A stretch of DNA of 64,000 nt from an uncultured Eubacteriales bacterium (GTDB taxonomy: Bacteria; Bacillota; Clostridia; Christensenellales; Borkfalkiaceae): positions 1-64,000 of the forward strand of contig CACXGN010000020.1 in NCBI GenBank assembly GCA_902767225.1, written 5' to 3'. A program made the translations under genes and the position numbers. The notes beneath the pieces are model-generated. The model was not told the DNA's origin and searched no databases. It worked only from the letters and a program-made list of their open reading frames with translations. Positions 6,675-15,621 of this stretch are shown here, in pieces (the stretch's first letter is position 1; each line of letters starts with the position of its first letter).

Positions 6675-7496
6675 TTAATTTGCAAGCATTGCCGCAGTTA
6701 TTGTGTTAAGGTATGGAACAACGACAGTTTTAGTGCCGTTTGTCGTTCCGTCGTTTGTTAAGTGCGGAACGGAATTAGAACCGGGCTCGAAATTTGCGTC
6801 GTGCTCTTCGTGAGAGCCTATTTCGCTGCCGACGCTGTAAAAGTGATATTTAAGCGTTACGTTATATTTGTTGTTTGATATGCGGAAAATTTCATTGCCG
6901 GGGCAGACGTATTCTATATAGTCCGAAGTGGTTGCGGTCTTATATCTATCGTGCAACTCTCTTCCCGTGCCGCCCGAGTATAGGAACAGATGAGAAGTCA
7001 TTTTGAATCTGAAACTGTCTGAATTCCCGATGTTTGAATAAAGGTTTTCATAAGTGTAAAACCAGCCTTCTTCTTTTACCCACTCGTTATTTTCAAGCGT
7101 AAAGGTCTTATTAATGACGTTTTCTCCGTCAACGATGCGCACGTTAAGGAAGGTGATAGCCGTGTCGTAATTTTCGTATTCTTCGTCCGCAGCTTTCCAC
7201 CAGTGATTTATCTGTCTCCACTCGACGTAGGTAACCAGCCTGCTTTCGCCGGCTACCGTCTCGTATTTTTGGGCAATTGCGTAAAGGTTATGCGTCGTGT
7301 CTTTATGTTCTAAATCGTTAGACTTAAACGTTTCGAGAACGTGATCTAACGTCGCACAGTAGGTTTCGTCCAGCGGAACTTCAGGATAGTAGACGGTGAA
7401 ATTTTTATCAAAAAAAGGAAACTCGCACCCCACAAAGATAAAACCGAAAGGCAAAACGAATAGGGTAAGCAGAAGTGCTAAAAACTTTCTTTTCAT
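6675..7496 (-). CDS. Lipoprotein of unknown function
   Basis: 273 residues. A classic lipoprotein signal is visible: MKRK, then a hydrophobic core, then the lipobox FVGC, placing the mature N-terminal Cys at residue 24. The rest is a soluble extracellular domain rich in Tyr, Trp, Thr and Glu, with no family recognised. The start has an AAAGGAG ribosome binding site. It lies downstream of the DUF4364 gene but a strong minus-strand terminator separates them, so it probably has its own promoter in 7500-7590. Confidence 0.75.
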   Translation of the reverse strand: MKRKFLALLLTLFVLPFGFIFVGCEFPFFDKNFTVYYPEVPLDETYCATLDHVLETFKSNDLEHKDTTHNLYAIAQKYETVAGESRLVTYVEWRQINHWWKAADEEYENYDTAITFLNVRIVDGENVINKTFTLENNEWVKEEGWFYTYENLYSNIGNSDSFRFKMTSHLFLYSGGTGRELHDRYKTATTSDYIEYVCPGNEIFRISNNKYNVTLKYHFYSVGSEIGSHEEHDANFEPGSNSVPHLTNDGTTNGTKTVVVPYLNTITAAMLAN

Positions 7497-7593
7497 GTTT
7501 TTGCTCCTTTAACTTTTTTTATTATACCATAAATATATAAAAATACAACATAAACGTAATATTTTTCGGTTTTTGCACCGAAAAAATAAAAAA

Positions 7594-7617
7594 CGCCCCG
7601 ATTTTTAAATCGGAGCG
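7594..7617 (-). terminator. Terminator of the DUF4364 gene
   Basis: On the minus strand CGC-T-CCGATTT pairs with AAATCGG-G-GCG, with one mismatch and a 2-base loop, followed by TTTTTTATTTTTT. Confidence 0.85.
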
Positions 7618-7642
7618 CAAATTTTTGCAATATTATTCTTCG

Positions 7643-8167
7643 TCAGTCGACTAAATTTTCGTAAATATTTCTGTAAACGTCCGGCGCTTTTTCGCCCCAC
7701 TTTTTATATATATCTTTTGCGATCTGGCGGTTGGGAACGACGAGTTTTAACTCTAAAACGGGCTGCACGGGTTCGATAATTTTAAGATATACCGTATACG
7801 TTCCGTCTTTATTCATAAAATAGTCCGCAACGCACTCTTGCTTTCTGCGGTATTTGGCGCGGTTGTTTTTGATAAAGAGCGAGATCTGTTCGCGTGTGGA
7901 TTTAGGAATATTTATAAAAAAGTTTGCAAGACAAACCCTTCCGTCCGGAGTGATGGTATAAAGCGGTTCGCCGTTAGAACTTACGTTATAGATCCAGTTA
8001 AGATCCAAAAGTTGATTTAAAACCGGTTGGCAGTCCATATAAGCAAGCCAGTTGTTAGAAGAGCAGCACATATCGAGCACCGTATTTTCAGATAGAGGCA
8101 CTTCCATTTTGTCAAACACGAAAAGCAGAATAAGTTTATTGATAGACGAATCGCCCTTGACTTGCAT
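7643..8167 (-). CDS. DUF4364 family protein
   Basis: 174 residues resembling the DUF4364 family, found mainly in Clostridia. The N-terminal 80 residues look like a winged-helix domain: KLILLFVFDKMEVPLSENTV, then a Leu-rich helix, then a wing with LYTITPDGR. A mixed domain follows, with KKDGTYTVYLKI-like strands. A transcription-related role is inferred from the winged-helix shape only. The ribosome binding site is AAAGGAG. It is divergent from the gene at 8332. Confidence 0.75.
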   Translation of the reverse strand: MQVKGDSSINKLILLFVFDKMEVPLSENTVLDMCCSSNNWLAYMDCQPVLNQLLDLNWIYNVSSNGEPLYTITPDGRVCLANFFINIPKSTREQISLFIKNNRAKYRRKQECVADYFMNKDGTYTVYLKIIEPVQPVLELKLVVPNRQIAKDIYKKWGEKAPDVYRNIYENLVD

Positions 8168-8331
8168 GTTTTGCTCCTTTTTTAGTTTAACTTTTGTTAA
8201 TTATAGCACATTTTGGTGTTTTGTAAAGAAGTTTGTTTATTTTTTTGTAATTTATGTTGAAAAAACTTTATAAATATATATTCGTTGTGTTATAATTATT
8301 TATATTTAAAACCTATTCGGGGGAAGAAAAA

Positions 8332-9129
8332 GTGGGTAAAAAGGAAGAACTCGCGCTATTTTTAGAGCGTGCAGACGAAATGATAAACAGCAAATATATC
8401 CTTGCCGACATAAAAATAGTCAATCTGTTAAAGTCTATCGCCGCGTCGGAAACTTTGATTGCGCTGTTTAAAAACTGTCTTGAAGATTTCGACTATGCGA
8501 AGGCAAAAAAGACATATCTCGTTAAAAGTCCGTATCTTTCGGAAGATAAAGGCGAATTCGTTATGCCCGAATCTTCTATCGAACTTTTGGCATTTACGTT
8601 CAGCATTTTAATGGATATCGACTCTAAAAATATCGATCTTTATACTTTTTTGGACAAGTATTTTTACGTTGACGGCAGCAGTTATTCGGCGTATTCGGCT
8701 TTCTTAAATTCGGTGATAAAACCGTTCCGTAACACGGTTAAAGTGATAGTTGAAAACGTTATAGAAGGAAAGATCGCAGACCCTGTTAAAGAGATAAGCA
8801 AAAAGGAAACGCAAAAATCAGAACCCGAAGTAGATAAAAAGGCGGCGCCGGTCGATAAAACGGCGACCTTTTCCGCAATAAAAAAGATAAAGGGCTATCT
8901 TTTGGTGGATAAAACGAAAGTTAAAGCGTCAAAGAAAAAAGACGCGGTGAAAAACGAGCTTTTGACCGTCGTGGATACCTTGGCAAACGTTATTGAAAGC
9001 GGGGATAAAGACGCAATAAACTACGCGTTTATCACCTATAAATACGTTGCGAAAGCGCACCCCTTCCTGTTTTTAGGGCGGGTCAGAAAAATCGGCGGAT
9101 ATTTAAAGGATGTTACTAATGAACTTTGA
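8332..9129 (+). CDS. Conserved hypothetical protein, charged middle segment
   Basis: 265 residues with a GTG start preceded by GGGGGAAG. The protein is helical and soluble, with no signal peptide. Residues 1-150 form one globular part, 150-175 are a Lys/Glu-rich linker (KKETQKSEPEVDKK), and 175-265 form a second basic helical part. No family was recognised. A promoter TTTATA-18-TATAAT lies upstream (TATAAT near 8290). Its end overlaps the NUDIX gene start by 11 bases, so the two are co-translated. Confidence 0.65.
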   Translation: MGKKEELALFLERADEMINSKYILADIKIVNLLKSIAASETLIALFKNCLEDFDYAKAKKTYLVKSPYLSEDKGEFVMPESSIELLAFTFSILMDIDSKNIDLYTFLDKYFYVDGSSYSAYSAFLNSVIKPFRNTVKVIVENVIEGKIADPVKEISKKETQKSEPEVDKKAAPVDKTATFSAIKKIKGYLLVDKTKVKASKKKDAVKNELLTVVDTLANVIESGDKDAINYAFITYKYVAKAHPFLFLGRVRKIGGYLKDVTNEL

Positions 9130-9643
9130 AGAGAAAACCGCTAAAAAGAATTATATCTATAAAGGGAAGATTCTGTCGCTCAGAAAAGACGACGTAACTC
9201 TTTATGACGGAAGAAGCGCCGTAAGAGAGATAATAGAACATAACGGCGGCAGCGCCATTTTGTGCGTTAAAGAAGGCAAAGTGTTGCTTATCCGCCAGTT
9301 TAGATACGCCTATCATAAAACGGTAGTGGAAATCCCAGCGGGCAAGTTAAACGCGGGCGAAGCACCTGATATTGCAGCGATCCGCGAACTTGAAGAAGAA
9401 GGCGGAATAAAGGCGGAAAGGGTTAAAAAACTGTTTGAAATTTATCCGTCCCCCGGATATACGGAAGAGATAGTGTATATATTCTTGGCGGAAGGGCTTA
9501 CTGATACGGCTACGCATTTTGATGACGACGAATTTATAACGCCCGAATGGAAAGATAAAGAAGAAGTTAAAAAGATGATCGAAAGCGGAGAGATATGCGA
9601 TGCAAAATCGCTTGTCGCGCTGCTTTGGTGGATAAATAATTGA
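9119..9643 (+). CDS. NUDIX hydrolase, ADP-ribose pyrophosphatase type
   Basis: Hydrolyses nucleoside diphosphates linked to another moiety, probably ADP-ribose to AMP and ribose-5-phosphate. The complete Nudix box is visible: G, five residues, E, seven residues, then RELEEEGGI (GKLNAGEAPDIAAIREL segment). Upstream strands carry VREIIEHNGGSAIL, typical of the NudF/ADPRase group. The start at 9119 has AAAGGA 9 bases upstream; the in-frame ATG at 9110 overlaps that site and is less likely. Length is 174 residues. Confidence 0.88.
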   Translation: MNFEEKTAKKNYIYKGKILSLRKDDVTLYDGRSAVREIIEHNGGSAILCVKEGKVLLIRQFRYAYHKTVVEIPAGKLNAGEAPDIAAIRELEEEGGIKAERVKKLFEIYPSPGYTEEIVYIFLAEGLTDTATHFDDDEFITPEWKDKEEVKKMIESGEICDAKSLVALLWWINN

Positions 9644-9663
9644 CAAAATAAAGAGGCAGTATT

Positions 9664-11487
9664 TTGAAAAGAACAGATGTAAGAAACGTAGCGATAATAG
9701 CGCACGTAGACCACGGTAAAACCACGCTTGTTAACGAGATGTTAAAGCAAGGTGGCATTTTCCGTGACAATCAGGAAGTTATGGATAGGGTTATGGACTC
9801 CGGTGATATTGAAAGGGAGCGCGGCATAACCATACTTGCGAAGAACACTTCGGCGTTTTATAAGGGTATTAAAATAAACGTTGTCGATACCCCAGGGCAT
9901 GCGGACTTCGGCGGAGAAGTTGAGCGTGTTTTGAAGATGGTAAACGGCGTTTTGGTATTAGTCGATGCGTGCGAAGGTCCTATGCCGCAAACGCGTTTCG
10001 TAGTGCAAAAGGCGCTTGAACTCAACCATAAACTTATAATCGTGGTCAATAAAATAGATAGACCTGACGCAAGACTTTCGGAAGTTCAAGACGAAATTTT
10101 GGAACTTTTATTCGACTTAAACGCAAACGACGAGCAAATAGACAGCCCGATCATTTTCTGCTCGGGAAGGGAAGGCACGGCGACCACAGATATAAACGTT
10201 AAGGGCACGGATTTAACCCCGCTTTTCGAGGCGATAGTTAATTACTTCGAGCCGCAGGAAGTGGACGATAAAGGTCCTTTCCAGATGCTTATTTCTTCGA
10301 TCGATTATAACGAATACGTCGGAAGGATAGGTATAGGCAGAATAGAACGCGGAAAGGTATCCGTCAACGCACCGGTAGAAACTTGTAACTACAACGTCAG
10401 CGGGCACGAGACCAAGGGCAATATAGTCAGTATATATCAGATAGAAGGCTTAAACAGAGTAGCGGTAGAAAGCGCTTCGGCGGGCGATATAGTATGTATT
10501 TCGGGTTTAGAGAATATCTCTATCGGCGATACGGTATGCGCACTAGGAAACGCAGAACCCGTGCCGTTTGTAAAGATATCCGAACCTACCGTCGAAATGA
10601 CCTTCTCTGTAAACGACAGTCCGTTCGCGGGAAAAGAAGGCAAATTCGTTACCACAAGGCATTTGCGTGACAGACTATTTAAAGAAATGCTTAAAGACGT
10701 TTCGCTGCGCGTCGAAGAAACTGACAGCGCCGATTCATACAGGGTTTGCGGAAGGGGTGAAATGCACCTTTCAATACTTATTGAAACTATGAGAAGGGCA
10801 GGTTACGAGTTCCAGATAGGCGCGCCGAAAGTTATGTATAAGGAAATTGACGGCGTATTGTGCGAACCGATGGAAAAGCTGGTGGTTGACGTTCCCGAAG
10901 ATAAAACGGGTTCGGTATTTTCGTCGATGGGCGTCAGAAAGGGCGAACTAATTCAGATGGAAAATATCGGCAGCAGAATAAGGCTGGAATTCAAAGTTCC
11001 CGAACGCGGTCTTTTCGGATATAAAAGTCAGTTTTTGACCGACACTCACGGCGAAGGCGTTTTCAATACGGTATTTTACGGATACGAAGAATATAAGGGC
11101 GAAATAGACAGAAGGACAACCGGTTCTTTGGTAGCCTTTGAAACGGGCGAAGCGGTAACTTATGGGCTTTTTAACGCGCAGGGGCGCGGGCAACTGTTTA
11201 TAGGCGCGGGCGAAAAGGTATACGAAGGCATGGTGGTAGGCGTTTCGCCGAAAGCAGAAGATATAAGCGTTAACGTGTGCAAGAAAAAGCACTTGACGAA
11301 CACGAGAGCGGCGGGTTCTGACGACGCGCTCCGCCTTGAAAATCCTAAGATCATGAGCTTAGAAGAGGCAATGGAATTTATAGGCGACGACGAACTTTTG
11401 GAAGTAACTCCGAAAAATATCAGAATAAGAAAAAAGACGCTTGATACCGAGACCAGATTAAAGAGAAAAGCAAGGGGCTTGGAATAA
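9664..11487 (+). CDS. typA: Ribosome-associated GTPase TypA/BipA
   Basis: Translational GTPase of the elongation-factor family that acts on the ribosome in assembly and stress adaptation. 607 residues with the G motifs in order: AHVDHGKT (13-20), RGITI (53-57), DTPGHAD (75-81) and NKID (129-132). The EF-G-like domains and the TypA-specific C-terminal domain follow ([20 protein letters not shown]). The start is TTG with GAGG upstream. It follows the NUDIX gene by 20 bases. No clear terminator is seen after it. Confidence 0.96.
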   Translation: MKRTDVRNVAIIAHVDHGKTTLVNEMLKQGGIFRDNQEVMDRVMDSGDIERERGITILAKNTSAFYKGIKINVVDTPGHADFGGEVERVLKMVNGVLVLVDACEGPMPQTRFVVQKALELNHKLIIVVNKIDRPDARLSEVQDEILELLFDLNANDEQIDSPIIFCSGREGTATTDINVKGTDLTPLFEAIVNYFEPQEVDDKGPFQMLISSIDYNEYVGRIGIGRIERGKVSVNAPVETCNYNVSGHETKGNIVSIYQIEGLNRVAVESASAGDIVCISGLENISIGDTVCALGNAEPVPFVKISEPTVEMTFSVNDSPFAGKEGKFVTTRHLRDRLFKEMLKDVSLRVEETDSADSYRVCGRGEMHLSILIETMRRAGYEFQIGAPKVMYKEIDGVLCEPMEKLVVDVPEDKTGSVFSSMGVRKGELIQMENIGSRIRLEFKVPERGLFGYKSQFLTDTHGEGVFNTVFYGYEEYKGEIDRRTTGSLVAFETGEAVTYGLFNAQGRGQLFIGAGEKVYEGMVVGVSPKAEDISVNVCKKKHLTNTRAAGSDDALRLENPKIMSLEEAMEFIGDDELLEVTPKNIRIRKKTLDTETRLKRKARGLE

Positions 11488-11589
11488 AAAGCAAAAATAC
11501 TAAACGTATACAAAGCGTTACGTATCTTACTTAAATATTGAAACGTTTAATAAATGTATTCATACGATAAAAATAAAGGATAAACTAAA

Positions 11590-12249
11590 ATAAAAAAAGA
11601 AAATAAATTATCTTTAATATTTGGTATATGCCTTATTGTGGCATTTGTGCTATGGACGGTTTTGGTTAAATTTATTGACGTAAAGGCAATCGGACCTAAT
11701 AATTCAAGCGTGGGCTTTGCTGCTTTTAACGAATTCGTGCGTAATCTTGTCGGCGTGAACTGGGTAATGTATTCTATTACAGACTGGCTTGGTATTGTGG
11801 CGATAGCGGTGGCGGCGGGATTTGCAATTTTCGGTCTCGTGCAGTTGATTATCCGGAAAAGTTTGCGTAAAGTTGATTACAATATTCTTGCGCTCGGCGT
11901 TTTTTATATTGCTGTTCTCGCAATATACGTATTGTTCGAATTTGTAGTTGTAAATTATAGACCGACGCTTATCGACGGGCGGTTAGAGGCTTCTTATCCT
12001 TCGTCTACAACAATGCTGATTTTGTGCATTATGCCGACGGCTATAATGCAATTTAACTGGCACATAAAAAATAAACCGCTGAAAATAAGCGTTATAAGCG
12101 TATCGGCGGCGTTTACCGCATTTACCGTGATCGGCAGAATAGTTTCGGGCGTTCATTGGATAAGCGACATAATCGGCGGCGCGCTGTTTAGCGTAGGCAT
12201 AGTATTGATTTACTATTATTTTTGCAAGAAGAAAAGTTTGAATTCGTAA
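11590..12249 (+). CDS. PAP2-family membrane phosphatase, apparent ATA start
   Basis: Integral membrane protein of the type 2 phosphatidic acid phosphatase superfamily with about six membrane segments. Visible motifs are NYRP, SYPSSTT in place of the usual PSGH, and GRIVSGVHWISD, which holds the catalytic His and the Asp. The second-motif His is missing, so activity is uncertain. The frame is open from 11584 but has no ATG, GTG or TTG before the GTG at 11638, which would cut the first membrane helix and has no ribosome binding site. AAAGGA at 11575-11580 lies 9 bases before ATA at 11590, giving KKENKLSLIFG as a natural N-terminus. Either ATA is used or an ATG was lost. Confidence 0.75.
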   Translation: MKKENKLSLIFGICLIVAFVLWTVLVKFIDVKAIGPNNSSVGFAAFNEFVRNLVGVNWVMYSITDWLGIVAIAVAAGFAIFGLVQLIIRKSLRKVDYNILALGVFYIAVLAIYVLFEFVVVNYRPTLIDGRLEASYPSSTTMLILCIMPTAIMQFNWHIKNKPLKISVISVSAAFTAFTVIGRIVSGVHWISDIIGGALFSVGIVLIYYYFCKKKSLNS

Positions 12250-12255
12250 GAAATT

Positions 12256-12291
12256 AAAAAAGGCTAACGTTAATACTCGTTGGCCTTTTTT
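12256..12291 (+). terminator. Terminator after the PAP2 gene
   Basis: AAAAAAGGC-T-AACG pairs with CGTT-G-GCCTTTTTT around an 8-base loop. Confidence 0.85.
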
Positions 12292-12304
12292 GCAAATTTT
12301 ATTT

Positions 12305-12329
12305 AAAGACGCCAAAAAGCGTCTTTTTT
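12305..12329. terminator. Second hairpin terminator, between convergent genes
   Basis: AAAGACGC and GCGTCTTT pair around CAAAAA, followed on the plus strand by TTT. It stands just beyond the end of the minus-strand small protein gene. Confidence 0.7.
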
Positions 12330-12342
12330 AATTTGCTGATTT

Positions 12343-12546
12343 TTATTTGCAACCGCAACCGAAGTTACCTAAAAATCCGCCGCCGTTCTTTTTGCAGATG
12401 CAAAGAATAAGCAAAAGTGCTACGGGCAGACAGTAGCAGCTGTTAAAAAAGCCGTTTAATAATCCGCTTTTGCAAAGGCAGATGATCAAAAGGATAATTA
12501 GTATCCAAAGACAGCAGTTGTTTCCGAATAAATCGAAACCGTTCAT
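12343..12546 (-). CDS. Small Cys-rich hydrophobic protein
   Basis: 67 residues from the ATG that follows GGAGGTACATATT; a longer frame begins 5 codons earlier but has no ribosome binding site. Two hydrophobic segments (CLWILIILLIICLC and LPVALLLILCIC) are joined by a short loop, and the tail is Gly/Cys-rich (GGGFLGNFGCGCK). Ten Cys in 67 residues is unusual. It resembles the small Cys-rich membrane or chorion-like proteins annotated in Clostridia, but function is unknown. It is expressed alone. Confidence 0.65.
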   Translation of the reverse strand: MNGFDLFGNNCCLWILIILLIICLCKSGLLNGFFNSCYCLPVALLLILCICKKNGGGFLGNFGCGCK

Positions 12547-12789
12547 AATATGTACCTCCATAGTATCTTTCTTCGCCGGTTTATTGTTTTTCGCGAAGTT
12601 TATTCTACTATCAATATAGGCAAAAAAAGCCCGAAATGTTACAAAATGGGCTGTATATTTAGTTGCTAAGCATTTTTATTTGTGTTAAAATTATTTTGAT
12701 AGCGGAAATAATATTATTAAATTTATTCCGACCGTCGAATTTTTTATTTTTTTACAACGGATATTCTCTGAAATCCGATTGGAGGCATT

Positions 12790-13497
12790 ATGAATAACAG
12801 ACTTTTTAACACTCGCTCGCTCACTTATTTTGCGGTTCTCGTCGCGCTGACGATCGTTTTGCAACTGTTTGCAAACGCTATTCCGATAGGCGCAGGCGGT
12901 GCGTCGCTTAACTTCTCGCTTTTGTCCATAGTTTTATGCGGAATGCTCTTAGGACCTTGGTATTCGCTCGCTTTGGGGCTTGTTTCGGGGATCATAACCA
13001 CCGTGCAAGTGGCAACGGGGCAAGGCGGGATCTTCTCTATAATGTATCTCGAAACGCCGTTTATGATGATACTTATCTGTATGTTAAAGATAAGTCTTGC
13101 GGCTTTTCTCGGCGGATATTTATTTAAGATAATAAAGAATAAGTGGGTTGCCACTTTCGTTTCTTCCGCGGTTGTTCCCGTGGTCAATACCGGAATATTT
13201 ATAATCGGTATGCTTATAGTAAACGGTGCGCTAAAAAACGCAGCGGCAGAAGTAGAACTTGACGCGTCCAACGTTTTGGTATTTATTTTAGTAACGCTCG
13301 TATCATTTAACTTCTTTATCGAACTCGGGCTGAATATCGTTATAGCGCCCGCGCTTTATAGGTCGGTCGGGGCTATCGAAAAAACGGTTATGTCCGCTAA
13401 AAATTCGAGCGAAGAAGAAATCGAAGATCTTGAAGACAAAACCGAATCCGAAGACGGTGAAAATGATTTTACCGATAACTCGGGGGAAGATAAATAA
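12790..13497 (+). CDS. ECF transporter substrate-binding (S) subunit, probably pantothenate
   Basis: 235 residues with five to six membrane helices and the typical S-component N-terminus (RSLTYFAVLVALTIVLQLFANAIP). It ends in an acidic tail of about 40 residues rich in Glu and Asp. S subunits capture a vitamin and work with a shared energising module (EcfA/A'/T) encoded elsewhere. The stop overlaps the coaX start by one base, so pantothenate is the likely substrate by context; the sequence alone does not prove it. The ribosome binding site is TTGGAGG. Confidence 0.8.
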   Translation: MNNRLFNTRSLTYFAVLVALTIVLQLFANAIPIGAGGASLNFSLLSIVLCGMLLGPWYSLALGLVSGIITTVQVATGQGGIFSIMYLETPFMMILICMLKISLAAFLGGYLFKIIKNKWVATFVSSAVVPVVNTGIFIIGMLIVNGALKNAAAEVELDASNVLVFILVTLVSFNFFIELGLNIVIAPALYRSVGAIEKTVMSAKNSSEEEIEDLEDKTESEDGENDFTDNSGEDK

Positions 13498-14282
13498 TGT
13501 TACTTGCAATAGATATAGGCAACACTAATATAAAATACGGAATATTCGACGGCGAAAATCTTGCGGCAAGTTTCAGGGTTTCTTCGAGAATTTCGCGAAC
13601 TGCCGACGAATACGGTTCCGTTCTTGTTGGGCTTATCGAAGATAAAGGCATAGCAAAGACGGATATAGACGGGATAATTATTTCTTCGGTTATACCGACA
13701 CTTAACTATACCATTTGCCACATGTGCGAATACTTTTTCGGCATCACGCCCATCATGGTAGGGCCGGGGGTAAAAACGGGGCTTAACGTTAAGGTGGAAA
13801 ACCCGAAAGAAGTCGGGGCGGATAGAATCGTAAACAGCGTTTCGGCGTTCGTTAAATACGGTGGTCCGCTGGTCGTTATAGACTTCGGCACGGCAACTAC
13901 TTTTAACGTGATAGATAATAGCGGCGCTTTTATAGGCGGCGTTATAGCACCCGGTATCAAAACTTCGTTAGAAGGTTTGGTTTCGGCAACCGCGCAACTT
14001 CCGATGATAGAATTGGTTTCCCCGAAAAAGGCGATAGGGAAAAACACCGAAACGAATATGCAGGCGGGAATTATTTTCGGCTTTGCGGGGCTGGTTGAAA
14101 ATATTTTAAAAAAGATAAAAAAAGAACTCGGCGCGGAAGACCTTAAAGTCGTTGCGACGGGGGGCCTTGGCGAGATAATCGCCAAAGAAGTTAAATCGAT
14201 AGGAATCGTTGACAGAACGTTAACTCTCGACGGTTTGAAATATATTTACAAACTCAATAAAGAGATCAAGGAGACAAAATGA
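13497..14282 (+). CDS. coaX: Type III pantothenate kinase
   Basis: Phosphorylates pantothenate, the first step of coenzyme A synthesis; this type is not inhibited by CoA and needs a monovalent cation. 261 residues of the ASKHA fold: phosphate-1 motif DIGNTNIKYGIF (5-16), GADRIVNSV near 104, DFGTATTFN (phosphate-2 region) near 125, and the adenosine motif VVATGGLGEII near 220. It overlaps the upstream transporter gene by one base and the downstream hom by four, so the three genes form one operon. Confidence 0.95.
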   Translation: MLLAIDIGNTNIKYGIFDGENLAASFRVSSRISRTADEYGSVLVGLIEDKGIAKTDIDGIIISSVIPTLNYTICHMCEYFFGITPIMVGPGVKTGLNVKVENPKEVGADRIVNSVSAFVKYGGPLVVIDFGTATTFNVIDNSGAFIGGVIAPGIKTSLEGLVSATAQLPMIELVSPKKAIGKNTETNMQAGIIFGFAGLVENILKKIKKELGAEDLKVVATGGLGEIIAKEVKSIGIVDRTLTLDGLKYIYKLNKEIKETK

Positions 14283-15559
14283 AAAAGGTCGGCGTTGCCA
14301 TTTTAGGCTTGGGCGTAGTAGGCGGTGGAACGTATAAAATTCTTACCGATAACAAGGAATATTTTAAGTCTACGCAAGGGCTTGACGTAACGGTAGAATC
14401 AGTTCTCGAAAAGAACGTGGACAGGGCTACTGCACTCGGAATTTCAAAAGAAAAGGTTGCGGGAAGCATAGAAGAAGTCGTAAGCAATCCTAACGTAGAC
14501 ATAGTAGTCGAAGTTATCGGCGGTATCGAGCCCGCTAAAACCTTCGTGCTTAAAGCGCTTATGAGCGGAAAGACGGTAGTTACTTCAAACAAAGAACTTT
14601 TCGCAAAACATTGGCCGGAATTAGAGCGCGAAGCCAAGAATATGAAAGTCGGGCTGTTTTACGAAGCAAGTTGCGTGGGCGGCGTTCCGATAATTCGCAC
14701 GCTTACCGAAGGTATGCAAGCAAACAAAATCCTTTCGATAAAGGGCATAATCAACGGAACGACGAACTATATTTTGACCAAAATGGCAAAAGAAGGTCAG
14801 TCTTACGAAGAAGCCTTAAAAGAAGCGCAAAAACTTGGCTATGCCGAATTTAACCCCACGGCTGACGTAGAAGGGTTTGACGCAACGTATAAACTTTCGA
14901 TTCTTTCAAGCCTTGCTTTTAACACCAAGGTTTCGATTGAAAACGTGCATAGGGAAGGAATAACCGGCATAACGAAAGAAGATATCGCATGCGGCAAAGA
15001 ATTAGGTTATACACTTAAACTTTTGGCGATAGGTAAAAATACCAAAAACGGAATAGAAGTAAGAGTTCATCCGACGTTCGTTGCGGATACTAATCCGCTT
15101 GCTTCGGTAAACGATTCGTTTAACGCCGTTCACCTTGTAGGCGACGCGGTAGGCGAAATTATGTTATACGGCAGGGGTGCAGGCGCACTTCCGACGGGCA
15201 GCGCAATCGTATCGGACGTTATCTTTGCGGCAAAACATACCGACTACTACTATTCGTATTTCGATAATTCCGAAAAGGGAAATAAGAACACGAAGTTCGT
15301 TTCCGACTTTACATCTAAATACTTTATAAGGTTATCCGTTAAAGATTCCGCGGGTGTTTTATCTAAGATCGCCGGTGTGTTCGCTAAAAACAACGTTAGC
15401 CTTAGCGAAGTTAAACAGGCGGCTGAAAAAGACGGAAAGGTAACCGTCGCGATAATAACTCACGAGTGCTTAGAAAGCGCGGTTAATAAATCGCTCGAAA
15501 AGATCAAAGCGCAAGGCGCGGTTATTTCGGTTGACGGTCTAATAAGGCTCGAAGACTGA
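14279..15559 (+). CDS. hom: Homoserine dehydrogenase
   Basis: NAD(P)-dependent reduction of aspartate semialdehyde to homoserine, the branch toward threonine and methionine. 426 residues: nucleotide-binding GLGVVGGG at the N-terminus, the catalytic domain with INGTTNYILTKM and the FNPTADVEGFDATYKL segment, and a C-terminal ACT domain (about 350-426, SVKDSAGVLSKIAGVFAKN) for allosteric control. It follows coaX with an ATGA overlap. The enzyme making its substrate, Asd, is encoded at 41180. No riboswitch precedes it. Confidence 0.96.
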   Translation: MKKVGVAILGLGVVGGGTYKILTDNKEYFKSTQGLDVTVESVLEKNVDRATALGISKEKVAGSIEEVVSNPNVDIVVEVIGGIEPAKTFVLKALMSGKTVVTSNKELFAKHWPELEREAKNMKVGLFYEASCVGGVPIIRTLTEGMQANKILSIKGIINGTTNYILTKMAKEGQSYEEALKEAQKLGYAEFNPTADVEGFDATYKLSILSSLAFNTKVSIENVHREGITGITKEDIACGKELGYTLKLLAIGKNTKNGIEVRVHPTFVADTNPLASVNDSFNAVHLVGDAVGEIMLYGRGAGALPTGSAIVSDVIFAAKHTDYYYSYFDNSEKGNKNTKFVSDFTSKYFIRLSVKDSAGVLSKIAGVFAKNNVSLSEVKQAAEKDGKVTVAIITHECLESAVNKSLEKIKAQGAVISVDGLIRLED

Positions 15560-15573
15560 TTTTAAAGAAAATA

Positions 15574-15611
15574 AAAGCCCCGAATTTGCAAGTTTGCAAA
15601 TTCGGGGCTTT
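15574..15611. terminator. Strong bidirectional terminator between hom and the DnaD-like gene
   Basis: An 18-bp stem (AAAGCCCCGAATTTGCAA against its complement) with a 2-base turn, flanked by T tracts in both directions. It separates two convergent genes. Confidence 0.9.
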
Positions 15612-15621
15612 CTTTATTTAA

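Noticed and set aside
12562..12789. Possible pantothenate riboswitch or terminator upstream of the ECF gene
   Set aside because: Only a weak AGCCC/GGGCT hairpin and a CTTCGC/GCGAAG pair are present; no known riboswitch core was recognised.
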